Of a stretch of 44,037 nt of DNA, positions 8,883-18,378 are shown one piece after another. The stretch covers positions 1-44,037 of the IMG/VR virus record IMGVR_UViG_3300024262_000062; one strand, given 5' to 3'. The translations under genes and the position numbers were made by a program. The notes under the pieces are model-generated. The model was not told where the DNA came from. It saw only the letters and a program-made list of their open reading frames with translations, and ran no database searches. Origin of the DNA: a virus. Within the stretch, counting starts at the first letter, position 1. Each line of letters begins with the position of its first letter.

Positions 8883-11800
8883 TAGTTACATTTGTTTTGT
8901 TCGTCATTAGCTTGATCTTCTTGATACTTAGCTATTACATTAAAATAAATAGGAGAGTCTCTAATCACTATATTCCCAGTTGCATTATTTACAATAGAAC
9001 CATCAGTATTCATAGTGAAATTTCCTCTTGGCCCTAAGTCAATATTAGTACTTTCGTTAGGTAAAGTTAATATAGTATTGTCAGATAAAATAACTTCATT
9101 AGGTATTTCTTCTGTAGCAATTTCTTCAATATCTTTACCTCGTATTGGTTGAGCTGCTTCTGTAGTTTTTTGATAAACATCTCTAATTGCTTGCTTTCCT
9201 AATTCATTAATTTCTCTTGTACCAATACCTGCAAATTTACTTGTTAAAATAGGTGTTTCAGTTGCTATGAAAGTATTAGTACTATTATCCCAGTTAAACC
9301 ATTGATTTTGAACTTGGTCAAAAACATAAACAGATTTTCTTAAATTAATAGCCATTTGCACAGCATAGCCTGTACCTCCAGCAACTAAAGGCTTATTAGT
9401 TTTGTTTATATAACCTTTAGAATCTTTTTGTCCTGGTTCTATAATAGTACTTATAGCAAATACTGTATCAGCAGATTTTGCTTGTAAATAATCTCTTCTT
9501 ACTAAACCCCCTGCAAATGTATTAGCTGCCAAAGGTTTTCTTCCTAAATCCTTTACAGCTTGTTGATAAGCGTTTTCTATTTCTTGTTTTTGAGTAGAGC
9601 TTAACTTTTGTAAATCTTCTGGTCTATAGTTAATCTGTCTACCTAAACCAAATTCCTTACCTATATTTTCCCAAATAGTATCCCCTCCTTGAGCAGCACC
9701 AGAGTAATTAGTAAATGTAGAAATATCTTGAATTATTCCTAACTCGGCAATTGATGATGCCGCTTCTGTAATTGCTTGAGAACGTGGAGTAGCTTCTTTA
9801 AAAGCAGTGAAGTTTTTATCAGACTCTACTTGAATTTTTACATAAGAATTTGAATCTTTACTGTACTTATAAGCAGAATCATTATACTCAAGATATATTT
9901 GTTTACTTAATTTTGAATCAGCATTCAATATAAACCAATTACCATTAGCAGCATCTTCTCTTGCAATATCATTCTTATAACTTACATTAGACAATAAATC
10001 TTTATTATCGGCTATAATATTATCTACCAAAGTATCACTAATTAAATATTTAGAATCAACCTCTGGCATGCTTTCAATTTGATTTTTAAATTCAGTTGTA
10101 TCAATCAGTTGATTAATATCAATACTTCTTGGAAGCACATCGATTAAACTACCAATCTTGTTATTTGTACCATGTCTATATAGTTGATAATCAATAATGT
10201 CATTTGCTAATTGAGGGTCAAGTCCTTGAATATCTTTAAACCCATCTTTAATATCTTGTGTTACTTGAGTGGTTGCTTTAAATTTAGGATCCAATCTCAT
10301 TAAAACTTTACCATCTTCTTGAACAGGGAACTGTAGATAATTAAAGAAAGTATTATCCTTAAACTTAGATGCATTTTCAACTTCATTAATAGCAGTTTCA
10401 TACTTTCCTAACAAATCTAAGTACTTAGGGATAAGAGATATATCTCCACCACCATAATCTAATATAGCTTCTTCTTTAGTCCAGAAAGGATTTTCATTCA
10501 TTAATGTATTCATTGCTATGGTAGCATCATTCTCTTGACTGTTTTCAGATACAGTAATATTATCTGTATTTCCACTTTTGATAGCGCTTAATCTATTTCC
10601 AAAATCATAAAACCATTCTTTAACATTATCTCGTTTAGTATTGATTTGTTTTTGAGCAAATATTTTAAGTATAGTTTCAGTTACTTTCTTACGGAAAGCA
10701 AAAGGATTATCAGTTAAATTAGAAACCTCTTCAATCATAGCAACAACACTTGGATTAGAAGTAAGTAAATGTTTCTCATAAATCATTTTTTGACTCCTGG
10801 CTACATCAACTCTATGTCTTGATAAATCCCTAACAGTTAAATTTCCTGTAGTAAAAGGAAGCGCTTTGAATGACGAGATATTATCAAGCAAAGTTCTATT
10901 GCCCTCAGCATTATTTGGAAGCCCCTTGTCTAATTGAATATAAGCTATCATTTTAGATAGGCCATCAGCTATGTTTTTAAACTCTTCAAACTTCTTGATT
11001 ATCTCCCAATCATTACCAATCTTAACACCATTAATAGAAGTTTCTTCTAACTGCTCTTGTGTCTTAAGTTTCCCTTCTTTGTTTTTTAATAAAGACTTAA
11101 AGTAATTATCAAATGATAATTTATTTCTTTCTGATAAACCAAGATTTTTAGATTTGAAATCTTCAACTAAATTCGTAACACCATTTGTATTTAAGAAATC
11201 TATTACTTCTTTCGTTTTCAAACCTAAAGAAAGCATTGCATTACCTATGTTAATAGTTGAATCAGTGAATCCGGTATTAGCTAATATTGGATCATTACCA
11301 ATATCTAATGCTGCCTGTAATAAAATAGCAACATCATCAAGTGATTGATTAGTGAAATCTTGTAATGGTTTACCATTAAACATTATAGTCTTAATAAGCT
11401 TCTCATTTGATTGGCTTAATAAAGATATTAGTTTAGAAGCGATAGCAAATCTACCAGTAGCAGTTTGTCCTAATCCCATTTTCTCAGCAACATTAATAAG
11501 GTCTTTTAAAGTAGCAACTTTAAAATCTCTTTTGGTATCACCAACGGCATCATACAAAGGTTTTAATTCAAGCGTATTGTCTTGCTTAGCTAAAAATTCA
11601 GGACTTGTAGCGTTATCATGTAAGCGATTAAACATTTCAGTCTTAATACTATCTTCTTCTGAAACAAATTCTCCGTTTTTAATCTCTTGACGGTAAACCA
11701 TAACCTTATCCCCATCGTGGTCAGAATCAGAACGTCTTACAAACTCATCCGAAAGAACAGCAACATTAGCATCAGTATCTAAAAAGTACTTTACAGTAGA

Positions 11801-14800
11801 AGCCTCAATACTCATTTCAGCAGAAGCAGGAATACGAACAACAACAACTTCAAGAGGACCAGCATTTAATAAACGCTCAGCTTCTTCTTTTGTATTTCCA
11901 AACATCTTCCAAGAAACAGCTATTTCTTTATCAGCTAACTTAGTAGCAACACCACCCATATCGGGAAGTTGATGCATAAAGTTACCCTCCATATCTATCT
12001 TAACACCTTTCTTAGACAGCCTACTTGAAACAAACTGTTCGTATATCAACCTTAAACTTGAATGGTCAAAACTTGTAATCTTATTATCAGATGTAGCGTT
12101 ATGTTCTTTTATAGCATCGAGAATTTCTGTAATAGAAGACTTCTCCCTCTCATTCATATCCTTAGTTAACTCATCTATTACATTATCATAATTTTCTAAT
12201 TCTTGAACAACATTCTTTTTAGTGAAATTATTTTGCATCTTCTTTTCAAGATACCTAACAGCAACCTCTTCAAACGCACCATAATCGTGAGTAGCATTGA
12301 ATTGAATTATAGCTGCTTGAGTAGACAATATAGCCTCTTGTTGTTCTACTTTAGCTAAAGCCTTATTAAGATTAAATGGAGTAGTTAAATTATCAACTGC
12401 AATAGTATTAACATTACCACTAACAGAGTTTAAATTACCAGCCATTACTTCGCTGAAATTAACAGTCTTAAAGTTATGTGTTCCTTTAGAAGCTTTTGAA
12501 TCCATAAATACTACATAAGGATTTGGATCTTCTGTAGTAGTTAACATTTTCTCAACAGCTAACATAGCATCAGCTATCTTAGACATATTATCTCCAAAAC
12601 CTTGAAGATTATTTGTTCCATCAGGATTCACTTTTAAGTTAAGTCCACTTGATTTAATATAAACAGTTTGAGCTGTCTTTGGGTCAACCTGAAATACCAA
12701 TTCTTTAGAATTAATTCCAAGAGGATCCAATGAACCAGTTTCCTTGTCAATATGTTCTGTTAAGTGAGAACCATTAAATTTAAATGAATCGGAACCAGAT
12801 ACCCCACTATCGTAAACAATATAATGAATAGGCTTATCCATTTCAATTTGCTTACCATTACTATCAGAAGATGATAAACGTTTAACCATTTGTTGAACAC
12901 CACCACCCTTACGAGAACCATCTTTATTTCTTTCTCCAGCAACAAGATTAGCATATTCTAATGCAACACCACCATATATATCATTTAATGAAGTTCTATT
13001 TATTGCTTCAATAAAGTAGAAGTTCTCTACCATATTATCAAAACTTGAGAATTGATTTTTACCACCAACCTTTTTTGAGAACGCTTCATCCAATCCATTA
13101 GCTTTAGCTAATATCTTTATCTCATTAATATCAGAAGCATACTTACTTGGATTGAATCCTGAAGTTATAGTTCCATTAGCATTAGCTGTATGGATATACA
13201 ATGAATTAAAATCCTCAATTAAATCTTTTTTACCCTCTGCTGTAGCCTTAGCTAACATAGGTTTTAAAATACTCTCAAGCATATTAACTTGGTCGTTATA
13301 AGCTTTTGTTAAAGCTACCTTATCAAACTTACCTTCTTTATTAGTATAGCTTGGAGTTTCAAAGAATGTAGCACTCTGACGATTTGATTTAACCCCTAAT
13401 GATTGAGAGTAATAATTTTTAGATGAACTTGTAGCGAACTTAAATAACTGAAGCATCATATGATCCCTATCGGTCATATCTTTATATTCAATATTCTCGT
13501 CAGTCTTAAAGTTCTTTAATGAATCAAAAGTAGAATAATCTACACGACCATTCTTTTTAAAGTAATTGAAGACTGGATTGTTCTTGTAAATATCACTATC
13601 AGTCATAGACTTAATACGACCACTCTTATCATTCATCAACATTGAATTGAGAGTACTAACCCAATTTCCTAATTGAGTAGTTGTAACAGTGTTATTTGCC
13701 CCATTAAGATAAGTGTTGTTTAATAGGGTAGAACGTAGTCCTTTCCAAATGTAATCAAGGAACCCACTAATATCTTTAAACTTATTAGTTCCGTTAGCTA
13801 CATTAAGTAATGAATCATATTGACCTCCTAATGCAAAAAAGAAATTTTGAACTTTAGTATTTTTTCCTTCTGGAAATTCTGTAATAATACTTTTTAAATC
13901 TTCACTACTTATATTGAGATTTAAAATTGAACTCAATTCTTTTAGAAAAGAATCTACATTATCATTTTGAATACCATCTTTTATAAAGGTAGTTACATCT
14001 TTAATGTATGAACTATTCATTAAATTAGAATGAGATAACCAAGCCTTTTGTTCAGTAGTTAATCCATTCAGTCTATCTTCTAACCCATTATAAGTATAGT
14101 CTTTATTCCTAATTGGATTAGTTGTTGAGTATTTCTTCGTACCATCTTCTGTAACTACCCAACCAAAGTTAGCACCCTCACTTTTTACCTGAATTAAAGA
14201 AGATATTTCTTGTAAGAATCCAGCTCTTTGTTCTGGAGTTAATACGGCAATAATATCAACTATTCTTTTTGCAATTGGATCACTTGTTTTATCTTTATCA
14301 AGAGCCTCAAGTAATCCTGCTTTCTTATAAGTTCTTTCAGCTACATTTCCTACATAAGAAAACACAGCATCACTACCAACTTTATATCCATCAGCATCTA
14401 CAATTGTAGATAATATACTACGAACAGAAAGAGAAACTTTTTTAGTAGCCTTAATAGAGTTGTCAGAAAGTTTGTTCTCTCCCTCATCTCCTTGGTCTGC
14501 TTCATCATTAATATCTTCAACCTTATCTAATTCTAAATTAGAATTAAACATTGAATTAACTACTCTATTTGAAACTTCATAAAGTTTTGGATCTATCTCT
14601 TTTAATTTCTCACCAAACTCATGAACATCATTATAAGAATAATCTTCTTTCATTTCAATGCCTAAATCAACATTATCAAACACTTTCTGTTCAGTTGATG
14701 TAGGATTGTTTTTTTCATTTACATATTGAGTTAACAATGTATAATAAGCAGCAAATGAAGTATCACTTTTATCTTTATTATTAAAAGCAGTATTCTTATC

Positions 14801-17800
14801 AGAAACAACATTCAATAATTGTTGTGTTAAAGTTGTAGATATAATATCAACAGCTTTAGCCAAGCGTGGATTTACAATCTTATTTCGTTGGTCTTTATCA
14901 AGGCCCACCAAAGAACCTTGGTCAACAACAAATGGTTGTTTAGATAAGGTCATTTGTCTTGCTAATAATCTACTAACATCTTGAGCATTAGCTTTACCAA
15001 TCAATCTTTTTAATTTACTCCAAACACTTTTTAACCATTCTTGAACTTGAGCTAACTTAGAACCACTTACTTTATTCTTTAGTAACTCTAAAGAATTAGT
15101 AGCTATCATTTCATTTAAAGCCTCATTCAATTGTTCTGCCTCTGTTTTATCAGGATATAGTTCTTGAGCATCCTTAAAGAATTGAGTATCCTTAACAAGC
15201 TTATATCCCAATTTAACTAATGGATGATTATCTCCAAGAATCTCTAAGAATACGTGACCATATTCGTGTATTAATGAAGTTTGAATAGCTTTAGTTGGAT
15301 CTATCTCAATACCACTTTCTACAATACGAGCAAGTACTTGAGCACCATATTTCTCACCTAAGTTATTTACTTCCTTTACAGATATAAATGGGAATAACTT
15401 TTTAAAGATTTTCTTTATTTCATTATATAACTCAGGATTGTTTTTAATTAAAGATTCTTCAAGAGATGAAATACCTTTCCTTTGTTCTTTCGGTTGTAAG
15501 AATTTCTTTAAAGCATTCATCTTACGATTCTCTGCATCAGTATTACGAGCTACATCTTCATCTATCTCTGCTTGTTCCTCGTTACTAACCACGTTAGTAA
15601 CGTCTACTTGCTCTTGTTCTTTTTGGCTTTCAGCTTTTGTTGTTTCTTTTTTCAAAGACTCCTTAGCGGCCTTTCCTTTAGTCCATAAAGAAAGTATTTT
15701 ATTAAATTCTGCTGGATGCTTTCTCCAAACCTCCTTTATTAATGTGCTACCCTGAGTTTTCATAAAATCCTCAACAGAGGCATTATCTGTACCATGCTCA
15801 TCAACAAGTAATTTTATATCATCAACTAATAAATTTCTCTTGGCATTGTATGATTCTAAATTAGTATTCGTAAAAGAAGTAATAGTATTTTTTAAATTTT
15901 TACTTTCTAAAATACTACTTATTTCATTACCAGTTTCATTTGCAATTTTTTGTAATTCTTCAAGAGCACCTTTTTCTTCTACAGTTGTTTCTTCAACTTC
16001 TTCTGCGACTTTTTCTTCAGTAATAGTTGACCCAAATACCTCCTCTTTAATTTCCTCAATACGATCTAAAACTTCTCCAGGAATAGGCTTGTTATTTTTA
16101 TCTACATATTGAATACTTCCACCTACATTAGCTTCTTTAATATTAGTTAAATCATATTCCGGAAACTCTTCCTTTAATTTTTTATCTAATTCTTGATATG
16201 CTTTTTCTGAATCAAATTCTTCATCTACATCTTCCTTTGGAGTAGTTTCGGTTTCTTCAACCTCATCTTCTTCACTCTTTATTTCAGTTAATCCATCTTC
16301 TGTTATTTCTGGATTATTATAAATATGAGAAATTGCATTTTTATCAATACCAAATTTATTACCAATACGTTCAATAATAGCTGCCTTTTGTTCGGGAGAA
16401 GCGTTAATTGCTTCTTCAAATGCTTCAATGATTTCTGTTTTACCATCTGGACTTAATGCCATTTCAGTTAAAACAACTTCACCACCATCTTCATTCTTAG
16501 CTTTATAAACATTACCAAAAGGTTTTTCAGGAACTATTGATTTACCATCTTTAATAGTTTGAATTTTACCCTCATTATTTGCTTGCTCATTATTTAAAGG
16601 ATCAATCCTTAATTCTTTAGGCAACATTTCATTTACCTTTTTAATATTAGCCGCTAAATTTGGAGCAATCTCATTTTGATTAACAGGATTGTAATGATAC
16701 TTTTCTTTAGGAGTAAATAATGCTTTCTCAAGTTTTGTACTTACTTTACTATTATGTTCTTTTCTTGCTTCAATAACTTGTTCATCAGCATTACTTATTG
16801 CTTGAACTACTTTTTCAGAATCATTTCTTATCTCAGTTAATAGTTCTGAAATTTGACTTTTCTTTTCAGGATAGTTTGTATTTTGTTCTTCTAACCAAGG
16901 AGATTCTAATACTTCCGAAGCTCTATCTCTTGTAACCATTTGATTATAAGACTGATATTTAGCATTAGGGCTATCCATTTTATGCCACATTTGCTTCTCA
17001 TACTTAACCATTTGGTCAACCTTATCTACAAAATTATTAAGTTCATCCTTAGACATAGAACCATTGGCCTCTTGCTTTGCAGCATAATTCTTTAATGCTT
17101 TAATATTCTGAGGCTTTCCTTTTTCTAATGATGTTCTAACATAATGATAAGCAGATTGTTCTTTTAATCCATTTTTAGCAGATCCACCACCAGACATAAC
17201 ACCACCTAAAATAGCACCATAAAACCCTTCCTCTGCGGCTTGTAACCAAAATTGAGGATTCCTGTAATCTGTTCCGTACTTACCTTCCCCTACCTTTGCA
17301 TCTTCATCAGCAAAATAATTATCCCATATTTGTTCTCCCGACTGCTCAAGTATCGATTGTAATGTTTCAGTAAATCCTTCAGAGCCAGCACCATGTCCAA
17401 ATGCCTTAGCTATGTTTCCAACCTTACGTTTAGCATATGCTTTTTTTCCAATGTCTTTTACACCAACACTAACAATGTCCTTAAACTCTTCTAATCCAAG
17501 ACGTGTTCCTCCTTTTTGAGCTACCTTTTTAATCGCTGTATTTATTGCTCCTTTCTCAAGGTATTTAACAGCTCCTTTTTTCATTGGATTAGTAACCCCT
17601 TGCATTCCGACTTTCTCTAAAGCAGTAATAGGTACAGATAATACTAAAGCCATTTGAGATGCTTCTTCTATTGATAGTCCATTTTCTCTACCACTTGATA
17701 AAACAGAACCAAACACATCAGAAAATGTAGTTGCCATATACGCAGCCTTTCCAACATAAGGAACAAAAGATAATACCATTGGCGCCATAGAAGCTAATCC

Positions 17801-18367
17801 ACTACCCATACCACCGGCAAATGCTCTTATATTTCCAGTTTCAAAAAATGATTGATTAGATTGATTGCTTGTTCTTTCTTCTGCTTCCTCATACCACTCG
17901 GTCATTCCCTCAATCCAATCAGTAACAAATTCAGATTCTTCTCCTGGTACTGCAGCAGCAATTCCCGGAATAACAACCCCAAGCCCAAAACCAACTCTAT
18001 TCATTCCTTGCTGAAAGTGTGTAGCGAAATCATCCCACACACTATTTTTAAAGTCATAAACATTACTGTAACTTTCATCGGGAGCCATTGAGCCAGAAAT
18101 CGATTCATTTTCATCACCAGACATAGCATCAATAGATTCAATCCATTGTTTCTTAAATTCAGGAATAGATACACCAGTAGCTAAGATATCTTTCTCAACA
18201 TCATCATACTCAGGATTATCCATATCATTGAAATATTCCAAAGTACGCTTAGATTTTTCTGCAAATCTTTCTTCCTTAGCATTATCTTTAGCAACTTGTT
18301 CAGCCTTAGTATCTAAGGTTATAGTTGGTTCAGTAGCACTTGCTTCATGTATTATTTTTTCTGGCAT
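8882..18367 (-). CDS. Giant virion protein: zincin + putative RNA polymerase (DxDxDGD) + SLOG-like domain, 3161 aa
   Basis: A 3161-residue protein, the longest in the window. Residues ~130-400 hold Gly/Ala-rich hydrophobic segments. An acidic low-complexity stretch covers ~690-810. HEYGH at 1034-1038, followed by EALNEMIA, marks a zincin domain. Residues 2214-2220 are DSDHDGD, the metal-binding motif DxDxDGD of double-psi beta-barrel RNA polymerases. It is preceded by RIPASAEMSIEAS and NVAVLSDEFVRRS, in the same arrangement as around the active site of cellular beta-prime and of the crAss-like virion polymerase (phi14:2 gp66). Residues ~2880-3060 contain YSGAAQGGD, AGGTGYAVQMA and FAGIGTREI, typical of cpYpsA-type SLOG folds. 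The expected role is a virion-packaged RNA polymerase injected to transcribe early genes. It lies between cargo genes and is 12 bases downstream of the 542-residue protein gene. Confidence 0.8.
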   Translation of the reverse strand: MPEKIIHEASATEPTITLDTKAEQVAKDNAKEERFAEKSKRTLEYFNDMDNPEYDDVEKDILATGVSIPEFKKQWIESIDAMSGDENESISGSMAPDESYSNVYDFKNSVWDDFATHFQQGMNRVGFGLGVVIPGIAAAVPGEESEFVTDWIEGMTEWYEEAEERTSNQSNQSFFETGNIRAFAGGMGSGLASMAPMVLSFVPYVGKAAYMATTFSDVFGSVLSSGRENGLSIEEASQMALVLSVPITALEKVGMQGVTNPMKKGAVKYLEKGAINTAIKKVAQKGGTRLGLEEFKDIVSVGVKDIGKKAYAKRKVGNIAKAFGHGAGSEGFTETLQSILEQSGEQIWDNYFADEDAKVGEGKYGTDYRNPQFWLQAAEEGFYGAILGGVMSGGGSAKNGLKEQSAYHYVRTSLEKGKPQNIKALKNYAAKQEANGSMSKDELNNFVDKVDQMVKYEKQMWHKMDSPNAKYQSYNQMVTRDRASEVLESPWLEEQNTNYPEKKSQISELLTEIRNDSEKVVQAISNADEQVIEARKEHNSKVSTKLEKALFTPKEKYHYNPVNQNEIAPNLAANIKKVNEMLPKELRIDPLNNEQANNEGKIQTIKDGKSIVPEKPFGNVYKAKNEDGGEVVLTEMALSPDGKTEIIEAFEEAINASPEQKAAIIERIGNKFGIDKNAISHIYNNPEITEDGLTEIKSEEDEVEETETTPKEDVDEEFDSEKAYQELDKKLKEEFPEYDLTNIKEANVGGSIQYVDKNNKPIPGEVLDRIEEIKEEVFGSTITEEKVAEEVEETTVEEKGALEELQKIANETGNEISSILESKNLKNTITSFTNTNLESYNAKRNLLVDDIKLLVDEHGTDNASVEDFMKTQGSTLIKEVWRKHPAEFNKILSLWTKGKAAKESLKKETTKAESQKEQEQVDVTNVVSNEEQAEIDEDVARNTDAENRKMNALKKFLQPKEQRKGISSLEESLIKNNPELYNEIKKIFKKLFPFISVKEVNNLGEKYGAQVLARIVESGIEIDPTKAIQTSLIHEYGHVFLEILGDNHPLVKLGYKLVKDTQFFKDAQELYPDKTEAEQLNEALNEMIATNSLELLKNKVSGSKLAQVQEWLKSVWSKLKRLIGKANAQDVSRLLARQMTLSKQPFVVDQGSLVGLDKDQRNKIVNPRLAKAVDIISTTLTQQLLNVVSDKNTAFNNKDKSDTSFAAYYTLLTQYVNEKNNPTSTEQKVFDNVDLGIEMKEDYSYNDVHEFGEKLKEIDPKLYEVSNRVVNSMFNSNLELDKVEDINDEADQGDEGENKLSDNSIKATKKVSLSVRSILSTIVDADGYKVGSDAVFSYVGNVAERTYKKAGLLEALDKDKTSDPIAKRIVDIIAVLTPEQRAGFLQEISSLIQVKSEGANFGWVVTEDGTKKYSTTNPIRNKDYTYNGLEDRLNGLTTEQKAWLSHSNLMNSSYIKDVTTFIKDGIQNDNVDSFLKELSSILNLNISSEDLKSIITEFPEGKNTKVQNFFFALGGQYDSLLNVANGTNKFKDISGFLDYIWKGLRSTLLNNTYLNGANNTVTTTQLGNWVSTLNSMLMNDKSGRIKSMTDSDIYKNNPVFNYFKKNGRVDYSTFDSLKNFKTDENIEYKDMTDRDHMMLQLFKFATSSSKNYYSQSLGVKSNRQSATFFETPSYTNKEGKFDKVALTKAYNDQVNMLESILKPMLAKATAEGKKDLIEDFNSLYIHTANANGTITSGFNPSKYASDINEIKILAKANGLDEAFSKKVGGKNQFSSFDNMVENFYFIEAINRTSLNDIYGGVALEYANLVAGERNKDGSRKGGGVQQMVKRLSSSDSNGKQIEMDKPIHYIVYDSGVSGSDSFKFNGSHLTEHIDKETGSLDPLGINSKELVFQVDPKTAQTVYIKSSGLNLKVNPDGTNNLQGFGDNMSKIADAMLAVEKMLTTTEDPNPYVVFMDSKASKGTHNFKTVNFSEVMAGNLNSVSGNVNTIAVDNLTTPFNLNKALAKVEQQEAILSTQAAIIQFNATHDYGAFEEVAVRYLEKKMQNNFTKKNVVQELENYDNVIDELTKDMNEREKSSITEILDAIKEHNATSDNKITSFDHSSLRLIYEQFVSSRLSKKGVKIDMEGNFMHQLPDMGGVATKLADKEIAVSWKMFGNTKEEAERLLNAGPLEVVVVRIPASAEMSIEASTVKYFLDTDANVAVLSDEFVRRSDSDHDGDKVMVYRQEIKNGEFVSEEDSIKTEMFNRLHDNATSPEFLAKQDNTLELKPLYDAVGDTKRDFKVATLKDLINVAEKMGLGQTATGRFAIASKLISLLSQSNEKLIKTIMFNGKPLQDFTNQSLDDVAILLQAALDIGNDPILANTGFTDSTINIGNAMLSLGLKTKEVIDFLNTNGVTNLVEDFKSKNLGLSERNKLSFDNYFKSLLKNKEGKLKTQEQLEETSINGVKIGNDWEIIKKFEEFKNIADGLSKMIAYIQLDKGLPNNAEGNRTLLDNISSFKALPFTTGNLTVRDLSRHRVDVARSQKMIYEKHLLTSNPSVVAMIEEVSNLTDNPFAFRKKVTETILKIFAQKQINTKRDNVKEWFYDFGNRLSAIKSGNTDNITVSENSQENDATIAMNTLMNENPFWTKEEAILDYGGGDISLIPKYLDLLGKYETAINEVENASKFKDNTFFNYLQFPVQEDGKVLMRLDPKFKATTQVTQDIKDGFKDIQGLDPQLANDIIDYQLYRHGTNNKIGSLIDVLPRSIDINQLIDTTEFKNQIESMPEVDSKYLISDTLVDNIIADNKDLLSNVSYKNDIAREDAANGNWFILNADSKLSKQIYLEYNDSAYKYSKDSNSYVKIQVESDKNFTAFKEATPRSQAITEAASSIAELGIIQDISTFTNYSGAAQGGDTIWENIGKEFGLGRQINYRPEDLQKLSSTQKQEIENAYQQAVKDLGRKPLAANTFAGGLVRRDYLQAKSADTVFAISTIIEPGQKDSKGYINKTNKPLVAGGTGYAVQMAINLRKSVYVFDQVQNQWFNWDNSTNTFIATETPILTSKFAGIGTREINELGKQAIRDVYQKTTEAAQPIRGKDIEEIATEEIPNEVILSDNTILTLPNESTNIDLGPRGNFTMNTDGSIVNNATGNIVIRDSPIYFNVIAKYQEDQANDEQNKCN

Positions 18368-18378
18368 AGATAATTTTA

